Below, piece after piece: positions 15,817-24,527 of a stretch of 64,000 bases of DNA. The translations under genes and the position numbers were made by a program. A model generated the notes under the pieces. That model was given only the letters and a program-made list of their open reading frames with translations, had not been told where the DNA came from and made no database searches. The DNA comes from an uncultured Prevotellaceae bacterium (lineage in GTDB: Bacteria; Bacteroidota; Bacteroidia; Bacteroidales; Bacteroidaceae), in NCBI GenBank assembly GCA_946406435.1, contig CAMJKP010000002.1, positions 32,476 to 96,475 of the forward strand. The letters are read 5' to 3'. The first letter of the stretch is position 1; each line of letters starts with the position of its first letter.

Positions 15817-15878
15817 AATTTTCTTTGAATGATATAATTTTGGTTGAAAAAAATCGATACAATACTATAAAATTAGTG

Positions 15879-15886
15879 CAAAAATA
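15879..15886 (-). promoter_or_regulatory. -7 box of pfp
   Basis: Minus-strand TATTTTTG matches TAnnTTTG, 62 bases upstream of the pfp start. The -33 element is unclear. Confidence 0.5.
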
Positions 15887-15958
15887 CGAATTTTTGGTGA
15901 AAATAGCTAATATTTCCATCTTTTTTCGTTTTTTTTTTTATTTTCTTTGATGTTTTTC

Positions 15959-15987
15959 TTGTTTTTCGCATAAAATTGTTACCTTTG
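15959..15987 (+). promoter_or_regulatory. Promoter of the gene at 16016
   Basis: TTG at 15959-15961 and TACCTTTG at 15980-15987 are separated by 18 bases, a good Bacteroidetes -33/-7 pair, 28 bases before the ATG. Confidence 0.75.
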
Positions 15988-16015
15988 AACATCAAATCCT
16001 TAATCTTATATAATT

Positions 16016-16291
16016 ATGGCAAACAAGAGAAACCTTAAAAAAGAAATAAATTTTGTATGTAGTGAGTTGTTCGCTGAATGCATTGCTGTTTCTACCTATA
16101 CCAAGCGTCCTGATTCTGGGGACAATGTGAATGCACTTCTGAAAAGCATACTTAGGTTGCACTCGGACTACATAATGCGTGTGTCTCATCCTGAACCGGG
16201 AATGGCAGCTAAGAAATACTACCGTGTTCTTGTAGATTCCTTCAATAAGGATATCAACAATGTAGTTGATGAGATTGGAAATATGCTCTAA
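16016..16291 (+). CDS. Conserved small hypothetical protein
   Basis: A 91-residue, mostly helical soluble protein (FVCSELFAECIAVSTYT, NALLKSILRLHSDYIMRVSHPEPG, YYRVLVDSFNKDINNVVDEIG). It has no signal peptide and no motif I can tie to an activity. The composition and the well-formed promoter upstream argue for a real gene. It precedes the acyltransferase gene by 66 bases on the same strand, so they may be co-transcribed. Confidence 0.7.
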   Translation: MANKRNLKKEINFVCSELFAECIAVSTYTKRPDSGDNVNALLKSILRLHSDYIMRVSHPEPGMAAKKYYRVLVDSFNKDINNVVDEIGNML

Positions 16292-16357
16292 AAAAGGCAA
16301 AAGGACAAAGGACTGAAGTCAAAATGACTTTAACCTTTAGTCTCAAAACAAACAAAA

Positions 16358-16903
16358 ATGCTTAAAAAATTCTTTGGTTGGCTGCTATACCGTCATCTTG
16401 GATGGAAAAAGGAAGTTACGGTTGAGCATCCTGACAAATATATTATATGTCTGGCACCCCATACGAGCAATTGGGATTTTATTTATGGACAACTGTATAA
16501 TCAGGCCGAGGGACTTTCTTCTAATTTCCTGATGAAGAAGGAATGGTTCTTCTGGCCACTTGGCTCTATATTCCGTAAAATGGGTGGTATTCCTGTTTTC
16601 CGGCAAGAGAAGATGTCCATGACAGAGTCACTTGCAGAGATAGCAAAAAAAGAAAAGACGTTTCGTCTGGCTATTACTCCCGAAGGTACTCGAAAGGCAA
16701 ATTCAGAATGGAAGAAGGGTTTCTATTATATTGCCTTGAATGCGCAAATCCCTGTGCTGCTGTATGGACTGGATTATGAAAGGAAACTGATACGCTGCAC
16801 CCGCTCGTTCATTCCTTCGGGGGATATAGAGACGGAAATGCAGGAAATAAAGTCATATTTTAAGGATTTCAAGGGCAAGAAGCCGGAACAGTTTGTATTA
16901 TAG
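16358..16903 (+). CDS. 1-acyl-sn-glycerol-3-phosphate acyltransferase-like protein
   Basis: A 181-residue PlsC-family acyltransferase. The catalytic HxxxxD motif is His35-TSNW-Asp40 in APHTSNWDF, and the acceptor-binding motif is TPEGTR at 107-112. KKEWFFWPLGSIFRKMGGIPVFR supplies the intermediate block. The short length and lack of a clear membrane helix are common for this Bacteroidetes subfamily, whose exact acceptor is uncertain. The next gene begins 3 bases after the stop, so the two are probably in one transcript. Confidence 0.9.
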   Translation: MLKKFFGWLLYRHLGWKKEVTVEHPDKYIICLAPHTSNWDFIYGQLYNQAEGLSSNFLMKKEWFFWPLGSIFRKMGGIPVFRQEKMSMTESLAEIAKKEKTFRLAITPEGTRKANSEWKKGFYYIALNAQIPVLLYGLDYERKLIRCTRSFIPSGDIETEMQEIKSYFKDFKGKKPEQFVL

Positions 16904-16906
16904 ATT

Positions 16907-19417
16907 GTGCGATTTCTCAAAAGGAAATATTGGAATAGTAAACGTGTAATGCCAATAGTCTGCGGACTGTTGACGTTTTTTGCGTATGGCAATGCGAATG
17001 CTCAGAGTTTCTTTGATGATTCTGACTATTATGGATTGCCATGGGTGAAGAATGACTCAAGGCCAAACAAGATAGAGAATGGTCTTGACGGAAGGCATTT
17101 GTCTATATGGGCAAGTCACGGAAGAGTTTACAATCCAACACAAGGAAACTGGAAATGGCAGAGAGTGAATCTTTTCGGAACTAATGAGGATTTGTTTTCC
17201 CAGACTTTTGTAATTCCATATCTCATTCCTATGCTTGAGAATGCCGGTGCCGTGGTTTGGACTCCACGTGAGCGTGACTGGCAGAATATAGAGACTGTTG
17301 TAGATAATGACCAGACATTATCAGGATATAATGAGCAGGGTAGGTGGACAAAGTCATCTCAACCGGGCTTCGGTATGCCTGCCGATGTGATACAGGAAGG
17401 TGATGCGCCTTTCATCAAGGGAACTGCCCGATGGTCGAAGGTTAGGAGAAAAAAGGCTTCTTCCACAGCAAAATATACTGCATATCTGCCTATGCCTGGC
17501 AGATATGCAGTATATGTGTCTTACCAAACCTTGCAGAATAGTATTCCTGATGCTCATTATACGGTTGTTCATAAGGGCGTAAAGACCCATTTCACGGTCA
17601 ACCAGACAATGGGTGGCAGTACATGGGTATATCTTGGGACTTTTGATTTCGGTTGTGGTGACGACAATTACGTTACTGTTGACAATGTGTCGAAGATGAA
17701 GGGCGTTGTTACCACAGATGCCGTTCGTTTTGGTGGTGGTATGGGTAATGTAGAGCGTGGAGGCTCTGTGAGTGGCTTGCCACGATGTCTTGAAGGCGCG
17801 AGATATAGTGCACAATGGTCTGGAGCACCATATAATGTATATAGTTCTCGACAGGGAACCGACGACTATGCCGACGATATCAATGTCCGTCCTCTTATGA
17901 CAAACTGGATTGCTGGCGGTTCTATGTTCGCTCCGGAAAAGGAAGGTAAGGGAGTTCCTTTGGAAATGAGTCTTGCCGTACATAGTGATGCCGGCTATCA
18001 CATGGACAGGAGTATTGTTGGTACTTTGGGTATCTGTACTACGGATTTCAACGACTGCCGTTTGTCTGACGGTGAGTCAAGAATGATCTCGTATGATTTC
18101 GTAGAGCAAATGCTTGCTCAGATAAATAAGGATATAACAACCAAATATGGCAGATGGAATACACGAGGTATCTGGGATAAGAACTATGCAGAGACACGTA
18201 TTCCGGGAATCCCAGCTGCAATCCTTGAGATGTTCTCACATGAGAATCTAACGGATATGCTGTATGGCCATGATCCTAATTTCAAGTTTACGCTCTCACG
18301 CTCTGTGTATAAGAGTGTTGTGAGATATCTTGCTGCCAAGCACAATAAGAAAGCGGTTATCCAACCGCTTGCTCCGCATAGGTTCAGAGTCCTTATGGAT
18401 TCATACGGAAGGGCTGTTCTCTCTTGGGAGGAGACGATCGATTCTCTTGAGACTTCCGCAAGGCCCGATTCGTATATAGTATACACGGCATCTGGTGATG
18501 GTGATTTTGACAATGGAACTGTAGTTTGGGATAGAAAGACTACCATTACTTTAGAAGCAGATAAGGTCTATCGATTCAAGGTTACTGCTGCCAATAGTGG
18601 CGGACAGAGCTTGCCATCTGAGGAACTTGCCTGTATCTGGCATCCAGGAGGCAGACAGTTGCTTGTCGTTAACGGTTTCCATAGACTTGCAGGACCTGCG
18701 GTTAAGTATAATGATATGGGATTGGCTACTGGTTTCGATATGGCAGAAGACCCTGGTTTGTCATATTGCAGAACGGCATGTTGGACCAGTCATCTGCCAT
18801 TCCTTGCCGGTAACGACTTCAATTATACCACAGAGCATGTTCGTGCTATTGCTACGATGAAGAAGTTCAGTGTTGTAAGCTGTTCGTCAGAATGTATCGG
18901 TACGGGCGATGTAATATTGTCAAGATACAGACTCCTTGACTTGATTCTTGGCAATGAGCGTAATGATGGCTATTCTTTGAAAAGATATCCCTCTATCTCT
19001 CCAATGATGAGGTCGGAACTGAGATATTTCGGTGGGGCACTTCTAGTGAGTGGCTCTTATGTAGGATCTGACAATCTGGCACCAGCAGACTCTACCTTCT
19101 TGGCAGAAGTTCTCTATACCGACTATGTGCGTAAGTACAAGGACCAGTCGGATAGTGCACAAGTTGTTACAGGCATGGGAGTGGATTTTGATGTGTATAG
19201 GGCATTGAATGAAGACCACTATGCCTCAACATCTTCTGATGTGCTACAGCCTCTCGGAACTGCTTTCCCTGCCATGCTTTATGCTGATGGCAGTACGGCT
19301 GCAATAGCCTGCAAGGAACGTCGAAGTTTCGTGATGGGATTCCCTCTGGAGTGTATCAGAACTGAGGAACAAAGAGGACTGTGCATGCGAAGTGTGCTGA
19401 AATTCCTGCTGGAGTAG
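16907..19417 (+). CDS. Exported amidase-like protein with golvesin domain
   Basis: An 836-residue exported protein of the Bacteroidetes group often annotated as xanthan lyase or N-acetylmuramoyl-L-alanine amidase. A GTG at 16907, 3 bases after the acyltransferase stop, gives a signal peptide with a basic start (RFLKRKYWNSKR) and a NANAQ cleavage site. An ATG at 16949 would lack the basic part. Amidase-like blocks include LSIWASHGRVYN, LAVHSDAGYHMD and AAILEMFSHEN, where His and Glu could bind zinc. A golvesin-like beta domain (about 190-280) is inserted between them. An FN3-like region (about 490-570) and a C-terminal domain (about 575-836) follow. Peptidoglycan amidase activity is an inference. 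Confidence 0.75.
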   Translation: MRFLKRKYWNSKRVMPIVCGLLTFFAYGNANAQSFFDDSDYYGLPWVKNDSRPNKIENGLDGRHLSIWASHGRVYNPTQGNWKWQRVNLFGTNEDLFSQTFVIPYLIPMLENAGAVVWTPRERDWQNIETVVDNDQTLSGYNEQGRWTKSSQPGFGMPADVIQEGDAPFIKGTARWSKVRRKKASSTAKYTAYLPMPGRYAVYVSYQTLQNSIPDAHYTVVHKGVKTHFTVNQTMGGSTWVYLGTFDFGCGDDNYVTVDNVSKMKGVVTTDAVRFGGGMGNVERGGSVSGLPRCLEGARYSAQWSGAPYNVYSSRQGTDDYADDINVRPLMTNWIAGGSMFAPEKEGKGVPLEMSLAVHSDAGYHMDRSIVGTLGICTTDFNDCRLSDGESRMISYDFVEQMLAQINKDITTKYGRWNTRGIWDKNYAETRIPGIPAAILEMFSHENLTDMLYGHDPNFKFTLSRSVYKSVVRYLAAKHNKKAVIQPLAPHRFRVLMDSYGRAVLSWEETIDSLETSARPDSYIVYTASGDGDFDNGTVVWDRKTTITLEADKVYRFKVTAANSGGQSLPSEELACIWHPGGRQLLVVNGFHRLAGPAVKYNDMGLATGFDMAEDPGLSYCRTACWTSHLPFLAGNDFNYTTEHVRAIATMKKFSVVSCSSECIGTGDVILSRYRLLDLILGNERNDGYSLKRYPSISPMMRSELRYFGGALLVSGSYVGSDNLAPADSTFLAEVLYTDYVRKYKDQSDSAQVVTGMGVDFDVYRALNEDHYASTSSDVLQPLGTAFPAMLYADGSTAAIACKERRSFVMGFPLECIRTEEQRGLCMRSVLKFLLE

Positions 19418-19418
19418 G

Positions 19419-19556
19419 GGCTAACCAAGTCTTCCTCAAGGGACAAATATTAGATAGTAAGTTAAACATTATATTAATATAAAATTAAAACCAAGCCTTC
19501 TTTTGACGAAAGAATGTATAAAAATCCTTCCCCTTGGGAAGGCTTGGTTAGGCTTT
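19419..19556. repeat. Imperfect inverted repeat around an AT-rich core
   Basis: CTAACCAAGTCTTCC (19421-19435) pairs with GGAAGGCTTGGTTAG (19537-19551), with an AT-rich stretch between, followed by GCTTTT. It may terminate the upstream gene. The CCTAACCAA / TTGGTTAGG core is also used in the terminator at 63041. Confidence 0.65.
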
Positions 19557-19562
19557 TGAGAT

Positions 19563-19871
19563 ATGAAAATACAAGCTAATGCATCAGGAACTCGCTCTAT
19601 CGAGATAACGAAAGAGCACCTTGAAACTATACATAAGTATTCTCTCCTTAACGGATTGATTGATAGTAATGGTATTGTGGATGAGCAGGTTCTCGACAAA
19701 TTGAAACTGAACATCCGCTCGCTTCTTGATTCTGTAGGTACATCAGACAAGGCTCTTCTCGACCTCTGTTTTGATGTTATATACCATAAGGATATGAAGG
19801 CTCTCGGTCTTCATAATCTCATTTTACTCTACGCTGAAACAAAGTTTGAAACACCTGAGGTTGAAGAGTAA
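19563..19871 (+). CDS. Small hypothetical protein upstream of ygiQ
   Basis: A 102-residue soluble, helical protein (ITKEHLETIHKYSLLNGLID, VLDKLKLNIRSLLDSVG, LLDLCFDVIYHKDMKALGLHNLILLYAET). I do not recognise the family and see no motif. It lies 29 bases before the YgiQ radical SAM gene on the same strand and is probably co-transcribed with it. Confidence 0.6.
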   Translation: MKIQANASGTRSIEITKEHLETIHKYSLLNGLIDSNGIVDEQVLDKLKLNIRSLLDSVGTSDKALLDLCFDVIYHKDMKALGLHNLILLYAETKFETPEVEE

Positions 19872-19900
19872 AGAAGAAAGTTGAAAGAGTAAGGATAAAA

Positions 19901-21919
19901 ATGCAACTGACAGATTTTCTGCCAACAACAAAAAAAGAGTGTGAGCTAAGAGGGTGGGATGAACTTGATGTGATACTCTTCTCCGGTGACGCCTATGTGG
20001 ATCATCCATCATTTGGTGCTGCCGTGATAGGTCGTACCCTTGAGGCTGCCGGTTATCGCGTGGCTATTGTGCCACAACCTGACTGGCATGGGGATTTCCG
20101 TGACTTCAAGAAACTCGGACGACCAAGGCTTTTCTTCGGCATTTCTCCTGGCTGTATGGACTCTATGGTCAATAAATATACAGCCAACAAGCGTCTGCGT
20201 TCTGAGGATGCCTATTCGCCTGACGGTCGTCATGACTGTCGTCCAGAGTATCCTACAATCGTCTATTCCAAGATTCTCCGTCAGTTGTTTCCTGATGTAC
20301 CGATTGTGTTGGGCGGTATCGAGGCTTCCTTGCGAAGACTAACCCATTATGACTACTGGGAAGACCGTCTGCGTAAGTGTATTCTTTGTGATAGTGCAGG
20401 TGATATCATTTCCTATGGAATGGGCGAGAAAACCATTCTTGCCATTGCTGAACAGTTGGATAAAGGAAGGAAGATTTCTGATATAACAGAACTTCCTCAA
20501 ACCGTATTCCTTTGCCGAAAAGAAGATATCCCTGGAGGTATTACAGATGATGATATTGTGCTTCATAGCCACGAGGAATGTCTTCGTGACAAGAAGGCAG
20601 AGGCAGATAATTTCAGACATATAGAGGAAGAGAGTAATAAAGTTCATGCTCAACGACTTATCCAAGGCGTGGACGGTCGCTATGTGGTGGTTAATCCCCC
20701 TTATCCTCCTATGACTACCGAGGAAATTGATGCCTCTTTTGATCTGCCTTACATGCGTGTTCCTCATCCTAAGTATAAGGGTAAGAGAATACCGGCATAT
20801 GATATGATTAAGTTCTCGGTAAACATGCACCGAGGATGCTTTGGCGGTTGTGCCTTCTGTACAATCTCTGCCCATCAGGGAAAGTTCATTGCGTGCCGTT
20901 CGAAGGAGAGTATCATGAAGGAGGTTAAGGAGGTGGTGAAACTCCCTGATTTCAAGGGCTATCTCTCTGACCTTGGCGGCCCTTCTGCCAATATGTACGG
21001 TATGCACGGACGAAACCTCAAGGCTTGTGCCAAGTGCAAGCGTCCGTCGTGCATCAATCCTGAGATATGTCCGAATCTTGATACCGACCATTCTGCCTTG
21101 CTCGACATCTACCGCTCTGTTGATGCCTTGCCAGAGATAAAGAAGAGTTTTATTGGCTCTGGTGTGAGATATGACCTGCTACTTCATCACAGTAAGGATG
21201 AGAAGGCTAACCAATCGGCAAGGGAATATACTCGTGAGCTTATCTGTAATCACGTAAGTGGTAGATTGAAGGTTGCTCCAGAGCATACCTCTGATGCTGT
21301 TCTGAAGCTGATGAGAAAGCCTTCTTTCAAGCTTTTTGAGGAGTTTAAGCGTGTTTTTGACAAGATAAACAGAGAAGAGGGTTTGCGACAGCAACTCATT
21401 CCTTATTTTATTTCTTCGCATCCAGGATGTCACGAGGAGGATATGGCTGATCTTGCTATCAAGACCAAACGACTGGATTTCCAACTTGAACAGGTTCAGG
21501 ACTTTACGCCTACTCCTATGACGGTTAGTACCGAGACATGGTATTCTGGATATGATCCTTATACCCTTGAGCCTGTCTTTTCTGCTAAGACACCAAAGGA
21601 TAAGCTTGCCCAGAGGCATTTCTTCTTCTGGTATAAGCCTGAGGAAAGACGTAGTATCGAACAGTCTCTACGTCGTATCGGAAGAGCGGATTTGATAAAG
21701 GAACTTCTTGGTCAGGTGCCTGTTCCTGATAGGCGTGAGCATGGTCGTGATAATTCTCGCAAGCCATCATCCAACACATATCACCCAACACCTAACACCC
21801 ATCATCAATCGCCAAAGAAATCGTATAACCCTAATTTCCAGAATGAGAATCGTAGAAAGCCAGATAATAGGAAAGCGAAGCCAGGAGACGTGCGAGGACG
21901 GAATCGTCGTGACAGATGA
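19901..21919 (+). CDS. ygiQ: YgiQ family radical SAM protein
   Basis: A 672-residue member of the YgiQ (UPF0313) radical SAM family, whose reaction is unknown. A cobalamin-binding-like N-terminal domain (YVDHPSFGAAVIGRTLEAAGYRV) precedes the radical SAM core with the cluster cysteines Cys313, Cys317 and Cys320 in RGCFGGCAFC. A later CAKCKRPSCINPEICPN cluster could bind a second cofactor or zinc. From about residue 605 the tail is basic and low in complexity (NTYHPTPNTHHQSPKK). It is encoded by a CACCTAACACCC-type repeat that also occurs in intergenic DNA here. The last 77 bases overlap the next gene in another frame. Confidence 0.92.
   Translation: MQLTDFLPTTKKECELRGWDELDVILFSGDAYVDHPSFGAAVIGRTLEAAGYRVAIVPQPDWHGDFRDFKKLGRPRLFFGISPGCMDSMVNKYTANKRLRSEDAYSPDGRHDCRPEYPTIVYSKILRQLFPDVPIVLGGIEASLRRLTHYDYWEDRLRKCILCDSAGDIISYGMGEKTILAIAEQLDKGRKISDITELPQTVFLCRKEDIPGGITDDDIVLHSHEECLRDKKAEADNFRHIEEESNKVHAQRLIQGVDGRYVVVNPPYPPMTTEEIDASFDLPYMRVPHPKYKGKRIPAYDMIKFSVNMHRGCFGGCAFCTISAHQGKFIACRSKESIMKEVKEVVKLPDFKGYLSDLGGPSANMYGMHGRNLKACAKCKRPSCINPEICPNLDTDHSALLDIYRSVDALPEIKKSFIGSGVRYDLLLHHSKDEKANQSAREYTRELICNHVSGRLKVAPEHTSDAVLKLMRKPSFKLFEEFKRVFDKINREEGLRQQLIPYFISSHPGCHEEDMADLAIKTKRLDFQLEQVQDFTPTPMTVSTETWYSGYDPYTLEPVFSAKTPKDKLAQRHFFFWYKPEERRSIEQSLRRIGRADLIKELLGQVPVPDRREHGRDNSRKPSSNTYHPTPNTHHQSPKKSYNPNFQNENRRKPDNRKAKPGDVRGRNRRDR
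21765..21808 (+). repeat. CCAACACCTAACACCC repeat inside the ygiQ coding region
   Basis: The stretch contains ACCCAACACCTAACACCC flanked by CATCATC on both sides and is read in frame as low-complexity residues. Close relatives lie at 28659-28692 (inside uvrA) and at 55365-55403 and 55497-55533 (intergenic), in opposite orientation. Confidence 0.7.
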
Positions 21920-22643
21920 TTTCGTGGCTGTTATTGATGGCAGTACCTCAAAGGCTGATGTCAGATATTCTCCTGATGTCAGCAATGGGCGGTTATGCAT
22001 GGAAATCGTCTCTCGCGTTATATCAGAAAGACTCACTCCCAACTCTACGATAACCGATTTCTGTCGATTGACGGCCGAGGCTGTTTCTGCCTATTATCCT
22101 CAGAAACCGACTAAGGCAGACAATAACCTTATGGCAGCAAGTGCTGTGGTGCTTAACGTAAAGAAACGAGAGGTGTGGTTTGTTGGCGATTGCCTTTGTC
22201 TTGTGGATGGCGTACTCTATGAATACCCTAAGCCAGAGGAAGTTGTGAATGCAGAGAAACGTTCTAAATACATTCATGAATTGCTAAAAGAGGGTAGGGC
22301 AATGGTTGAAGAACTGCGAGTAAAGGATATTGGTAGGGAGAGTATCAAAAACGAGTTGCGTAGCTGTTGCGAGAGGCAGAATCGCGACTATGCCGTTATT
22401 AACGGAATGGATATTCCCGAAAATCTTGTTCACGTCATTTCTGTTGCTGATGCCAAGGAGATTATCCTTGCATCCGACGGCTATCCTATTCTGAAAAGAA
22501 CCTTGGAAGAAAGTGAAAGAGAGTTAGAGAGAATTATTAAAAATGATCCTCTCTGCATAGACATTTATAAAGCCACTAAAGGAGTAATGAAAGGCTATAA
22601 GTCCTTTGATGACAGGACGTTTGTTCGAATTGATTTGTATTAA
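21843..22643 (+). CDS. PP2C-like protein phosphatase domain protein
   Basis: A 266-residue soluble protein. The start ATG at 21843 is chosen because the recognisable domain begins at once (MRIVESQIIGKRSQETCEDGIVV, FVAVIDGSTSK). It includes NNLMAASAVVLNVKKREVWFVGDCLCLVDG and IILASDGYPIL, which follow the order of PP2C motifs: an Asp-Gly pair (DG) near the start, then GD, then ASDG. It may be a metal-dependent Ser/Thr phosphatase or a relative. With this start it overlaps the end of ygiQ by 77 bases in a different frame. Later ATGs would cut into the domain. Confidence 0.7.
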   Translation: MRIVESQIIGKRSQETCEDGIVVTDDFVAVIDGSTSKADVRYSPDVSNGRLCMEIVSRVISERLTPNSTITDFCRLTAEAVSAYYPQKPTKADNNLMAASAVVLNVKKREVWFVGDCLCLVDGVLYEYPKPEEVVNAEKRSKYIHELLKEGRAMVEELRVKDIGRESIKNELRSCCERQNRDYAVINGMDIPENLVHVISVADAKEIILASDGYPILKRTLEESERELERIIKNDPLCIDIYKATKGVMKGYKSFDDRTFVRIDLY

Positions 22644-22674
22644 TAAATATCGTTTTATTTAACTTGAAATATTT

Positions 22675-23310
22675 ATGGACGAATATAAATGGAAATACAT
22701 CATCGGCATCGATCTCGTTCTTGGAATTATTTTATGTGTTCTTGGATGTTTTCAAGAACTTGCATTTGTGTTTGTTACATTTTTTGTGATGTGTATATCT
22801 GGTATTGTGGGACTTGCATTTCTGTTTTCTGAGGAAGACAGAGATACTGGATATGCTTTGCTTTTTAATATTCTTATAATTCCTTTTTTGTTTTTCCTAA
22901 TATTCTTCATTGGTGATTATTGTGAAAAAGTATATAATAAATTGACAAGTGATGATGTCGAATATGAAATTGATTATAAGGATTATCAACATGAATTAAT
23001 ATTGCATGGCGATAAATATTATAAAGCACATTCTTGGGATAGCCGATACAAAAATTATTTTGACATTAATCCAATTAGTGACACTTCTCCTAGAATTATT
23101 GAATATGGGAATTATCAGAAAATAGATAATAACAGATATCTATTAATTCGAATTATACCATATTTTGAAGCATATTCTAAAGAAAAAGACCGCAAAGATT
23201 TTCTTATCAAGGATACTTTGTTGCTATCAAATGATACTTTGTACTATTTTTATTGTAAGCCTGTTCTTGTAAGAAAAAGAAATTGGTATAGAAAATTAAT
23301 TTCACTATGA
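22675..23310 (+). CDS. Hypothetical membrane protein
   Basis: A 211-residue protein with three hydrophobic segments in the first 85 residues (IIGIDLVLGIILCVLGCF, AFVFVTFFVMCISGIVGLAFLF, ALLFNILIIPFLFFLIFFIG). A soluble C-terminal half rich in Tyr and Asp follows. No family is recognised. It is distinctly A/T-richer than the ygiQ and phosphatase genes before it, and follows the latter by 31 bases. A hairpin terminator comes just after the stop. Confidence 0.65.
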   Translation: MDEYKWKYIIGIDLVLGIILCVLGCFQELAFVFVTFFVMCISGIVGLAFLFSEEDRDTGYALLFNILIIPFLFFLIFFIGDYCEKVYNKLTSDDVEYEIDYKDYQHELILHGDKYYKAHSWDSRYKNYFDINPISDTSPRIIEYGNYQKIDNNRYLLIRIIPYFEAYSKEKDRKDFLIKDTLLLSNDTLYYFYCKPVLVRKRNWYRKLISL

Positions 23311-23313
23311 GAT

Positions 23314-23358
23314 TTTCCCACACTTCCAAGCAAATTCTTTGGTCGTGTGGGATTTTTC
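23314..23358 (+). terminator. Terminator of the membrane-protein gene
   Basis: TCCCACAC (23316-23323) pairs with GTGTGGGA (23345-23352), followed by TTTTTC. Confidence 0.75.
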
Positions 23359-23399
23359 ATGCCTTTTTCTTGCAAGAACAAGGAGTTTTTGCTTTGCGT

Positions 23400-23790
23400 G
23401 TAAGTCCGTAGTAATTACCTTCTGAGTCCGAAGATACTCCATACATACTCCATCATTACTCCATAGATAGTCCATAGTTTTGATGGGGTATCTATGGAGT
23501 AATGATGGATCATCAATGGACTATTATCGAAAGTATAGCGATAGTTTGACGTGAGAAATGTTTTAAGAGCCTCAAATGTAAAAATAACGTGAATTAGATT
23601 AAAAAGGAAATGGATTTATAATAAAGTTTTTGTTTACTATTCTCATGAATTTTTAGTACCTTAGTACTTGAGGAAATGAAGAAAATACGGAGTTCCTTCG
23701 ATAGTTGTTCGTTCATCCTTCGCTCTGCCTTCGTTCTGGCTTCGCTCTTCCTTCGCTTCTGGAGCGAAGAATTAGCCTCGGCATGATAAA
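23400..23790. repeat. Intergenic palindrome and 11-bp array before lemA
   Basis: This gene-free stretch holds two parts. A palindrome with perfect 21-bp arms lies at 23449-23469 and 23489-23509 (ending CTCCATAGATA / TATCTATGGAG), with more TACTCCAT units around it. An 11-bp-period array lies at 23697-23770 (TTCGTTCATCC, TTCGCTCTGCC, TTCGTTCTGGC, TTCGCTCTTCC, TTCGCTTCTGG), closed by AGCGAAGAA. Confidence 0.75.
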
Positions 23791-23872
23791 GGCACAATGG
23801 CTGATCTACGAAGTCACAGTGTTGTATAATCGGATTCCTGTTAATTGGATTCTCGATTTTTCTTCCTCAAAA

Positions 23873-23904
23873 TTTGCAGATATTAAAGAAATAGTGTAAA
23901 TTTG
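23873..23904 (+). promoter_or_regulatory. Promoter of lemA
   Basis: TTTG at 23873-23876 and TAAATTTG at 23897-23904 are separated by 20 bases, matching the Bacteroidetes -33/-7 layout, 80 bases before the lemA start. Confidence 0.75.
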
Positions 23905-23984
23905 CATGGGATTTTACAGGCTGTTAATCTGTAGGTTTTCATACAAGAATGTAAAGAGCAAATAAACATAGAAAAAATATCATT

Positions 23985-24527
23985 ATGGCAAACATTATAC
24001 TTATCGTTGCAGTTGCGATAATCTTCGTTTTCTGTATCTTCGTTTATAACAGTCTTATTCAGCTTTCAAACAAGGTGAAGGAGGCATTCTCTACGATGGA
24101 TGTGTATCTGAAACAGCGTTTTGACCTTATCCCGAATCTCGTGGATACTGTCAAGGCGTATGCCAAGCATGAGGCTGACACGCTGGAGGAGATAACCAAG
24201 CGTCGTGCTGGTGTGCTTGCCGGTGACATCGATGGCCAGATAGAGGGTGAGATGCGCATTGGTGAGGCTCTGAGTCGTATTCTGGTGTTAGTGGAGAAAT
24301 ATCCTGAACTTAAGGCAAACGAGAATTTCCTTGACCTGCATAAGCGTATTGTGAAGGCAGAGGAGGAGATTGCTTTTGCACGACGCTACTATAACGGTAG
24401 CGTTAGACAGTATAATGACAAGTGCCAGATGTTCCCCCATAACATCATTGCTAATATTTTCGGATTCAGGGCAAAGAAGATGTATGAGATTCAGAATGTT
24501 GCGGAGAGGGAGGTGCCAAATGCATAG
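23985..24527 (+). CDS. lemA: LemA family protein
   Basis: A 180-residue LemA-type protein. One N-terminal transmembrane helix (IILIVAVAIIFVFCIFVYN) is followed by the conserved helical body with FDLIPNLVDTVKAYAKHEADTLEEI and ARRYYNGSVRQYNDK. LemA proteins have no defined activity. They are often encoded with a TPM or DUF2207 membrane protein, as here, where the next gene overlaps by 8 bases. The two products probably act together at the inner membrane. Confidence 0.93.
   Translation: MANIILIVAVAIIFVFCIFVYNSLIQLSNKVKEAFSTMDVYLKQRFDLIPNLVDTVKAYAKHEADTLEEITKRRAGVLAGDIDGQIEGEMRIGEALSRILVLVEKYPELKANENFLDLHKRIVKAEEEIAFARRYYNGSVRQYNDKCQMFPHNIIANIFGFRAKKMYEIQNVAEREVPNA

Noticed and set aside
20339..21091. 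250-codon minus-strand frame inside ygiQ
   Set aside because: Antisense shadow of a conserved radical SAM gene with no family features.
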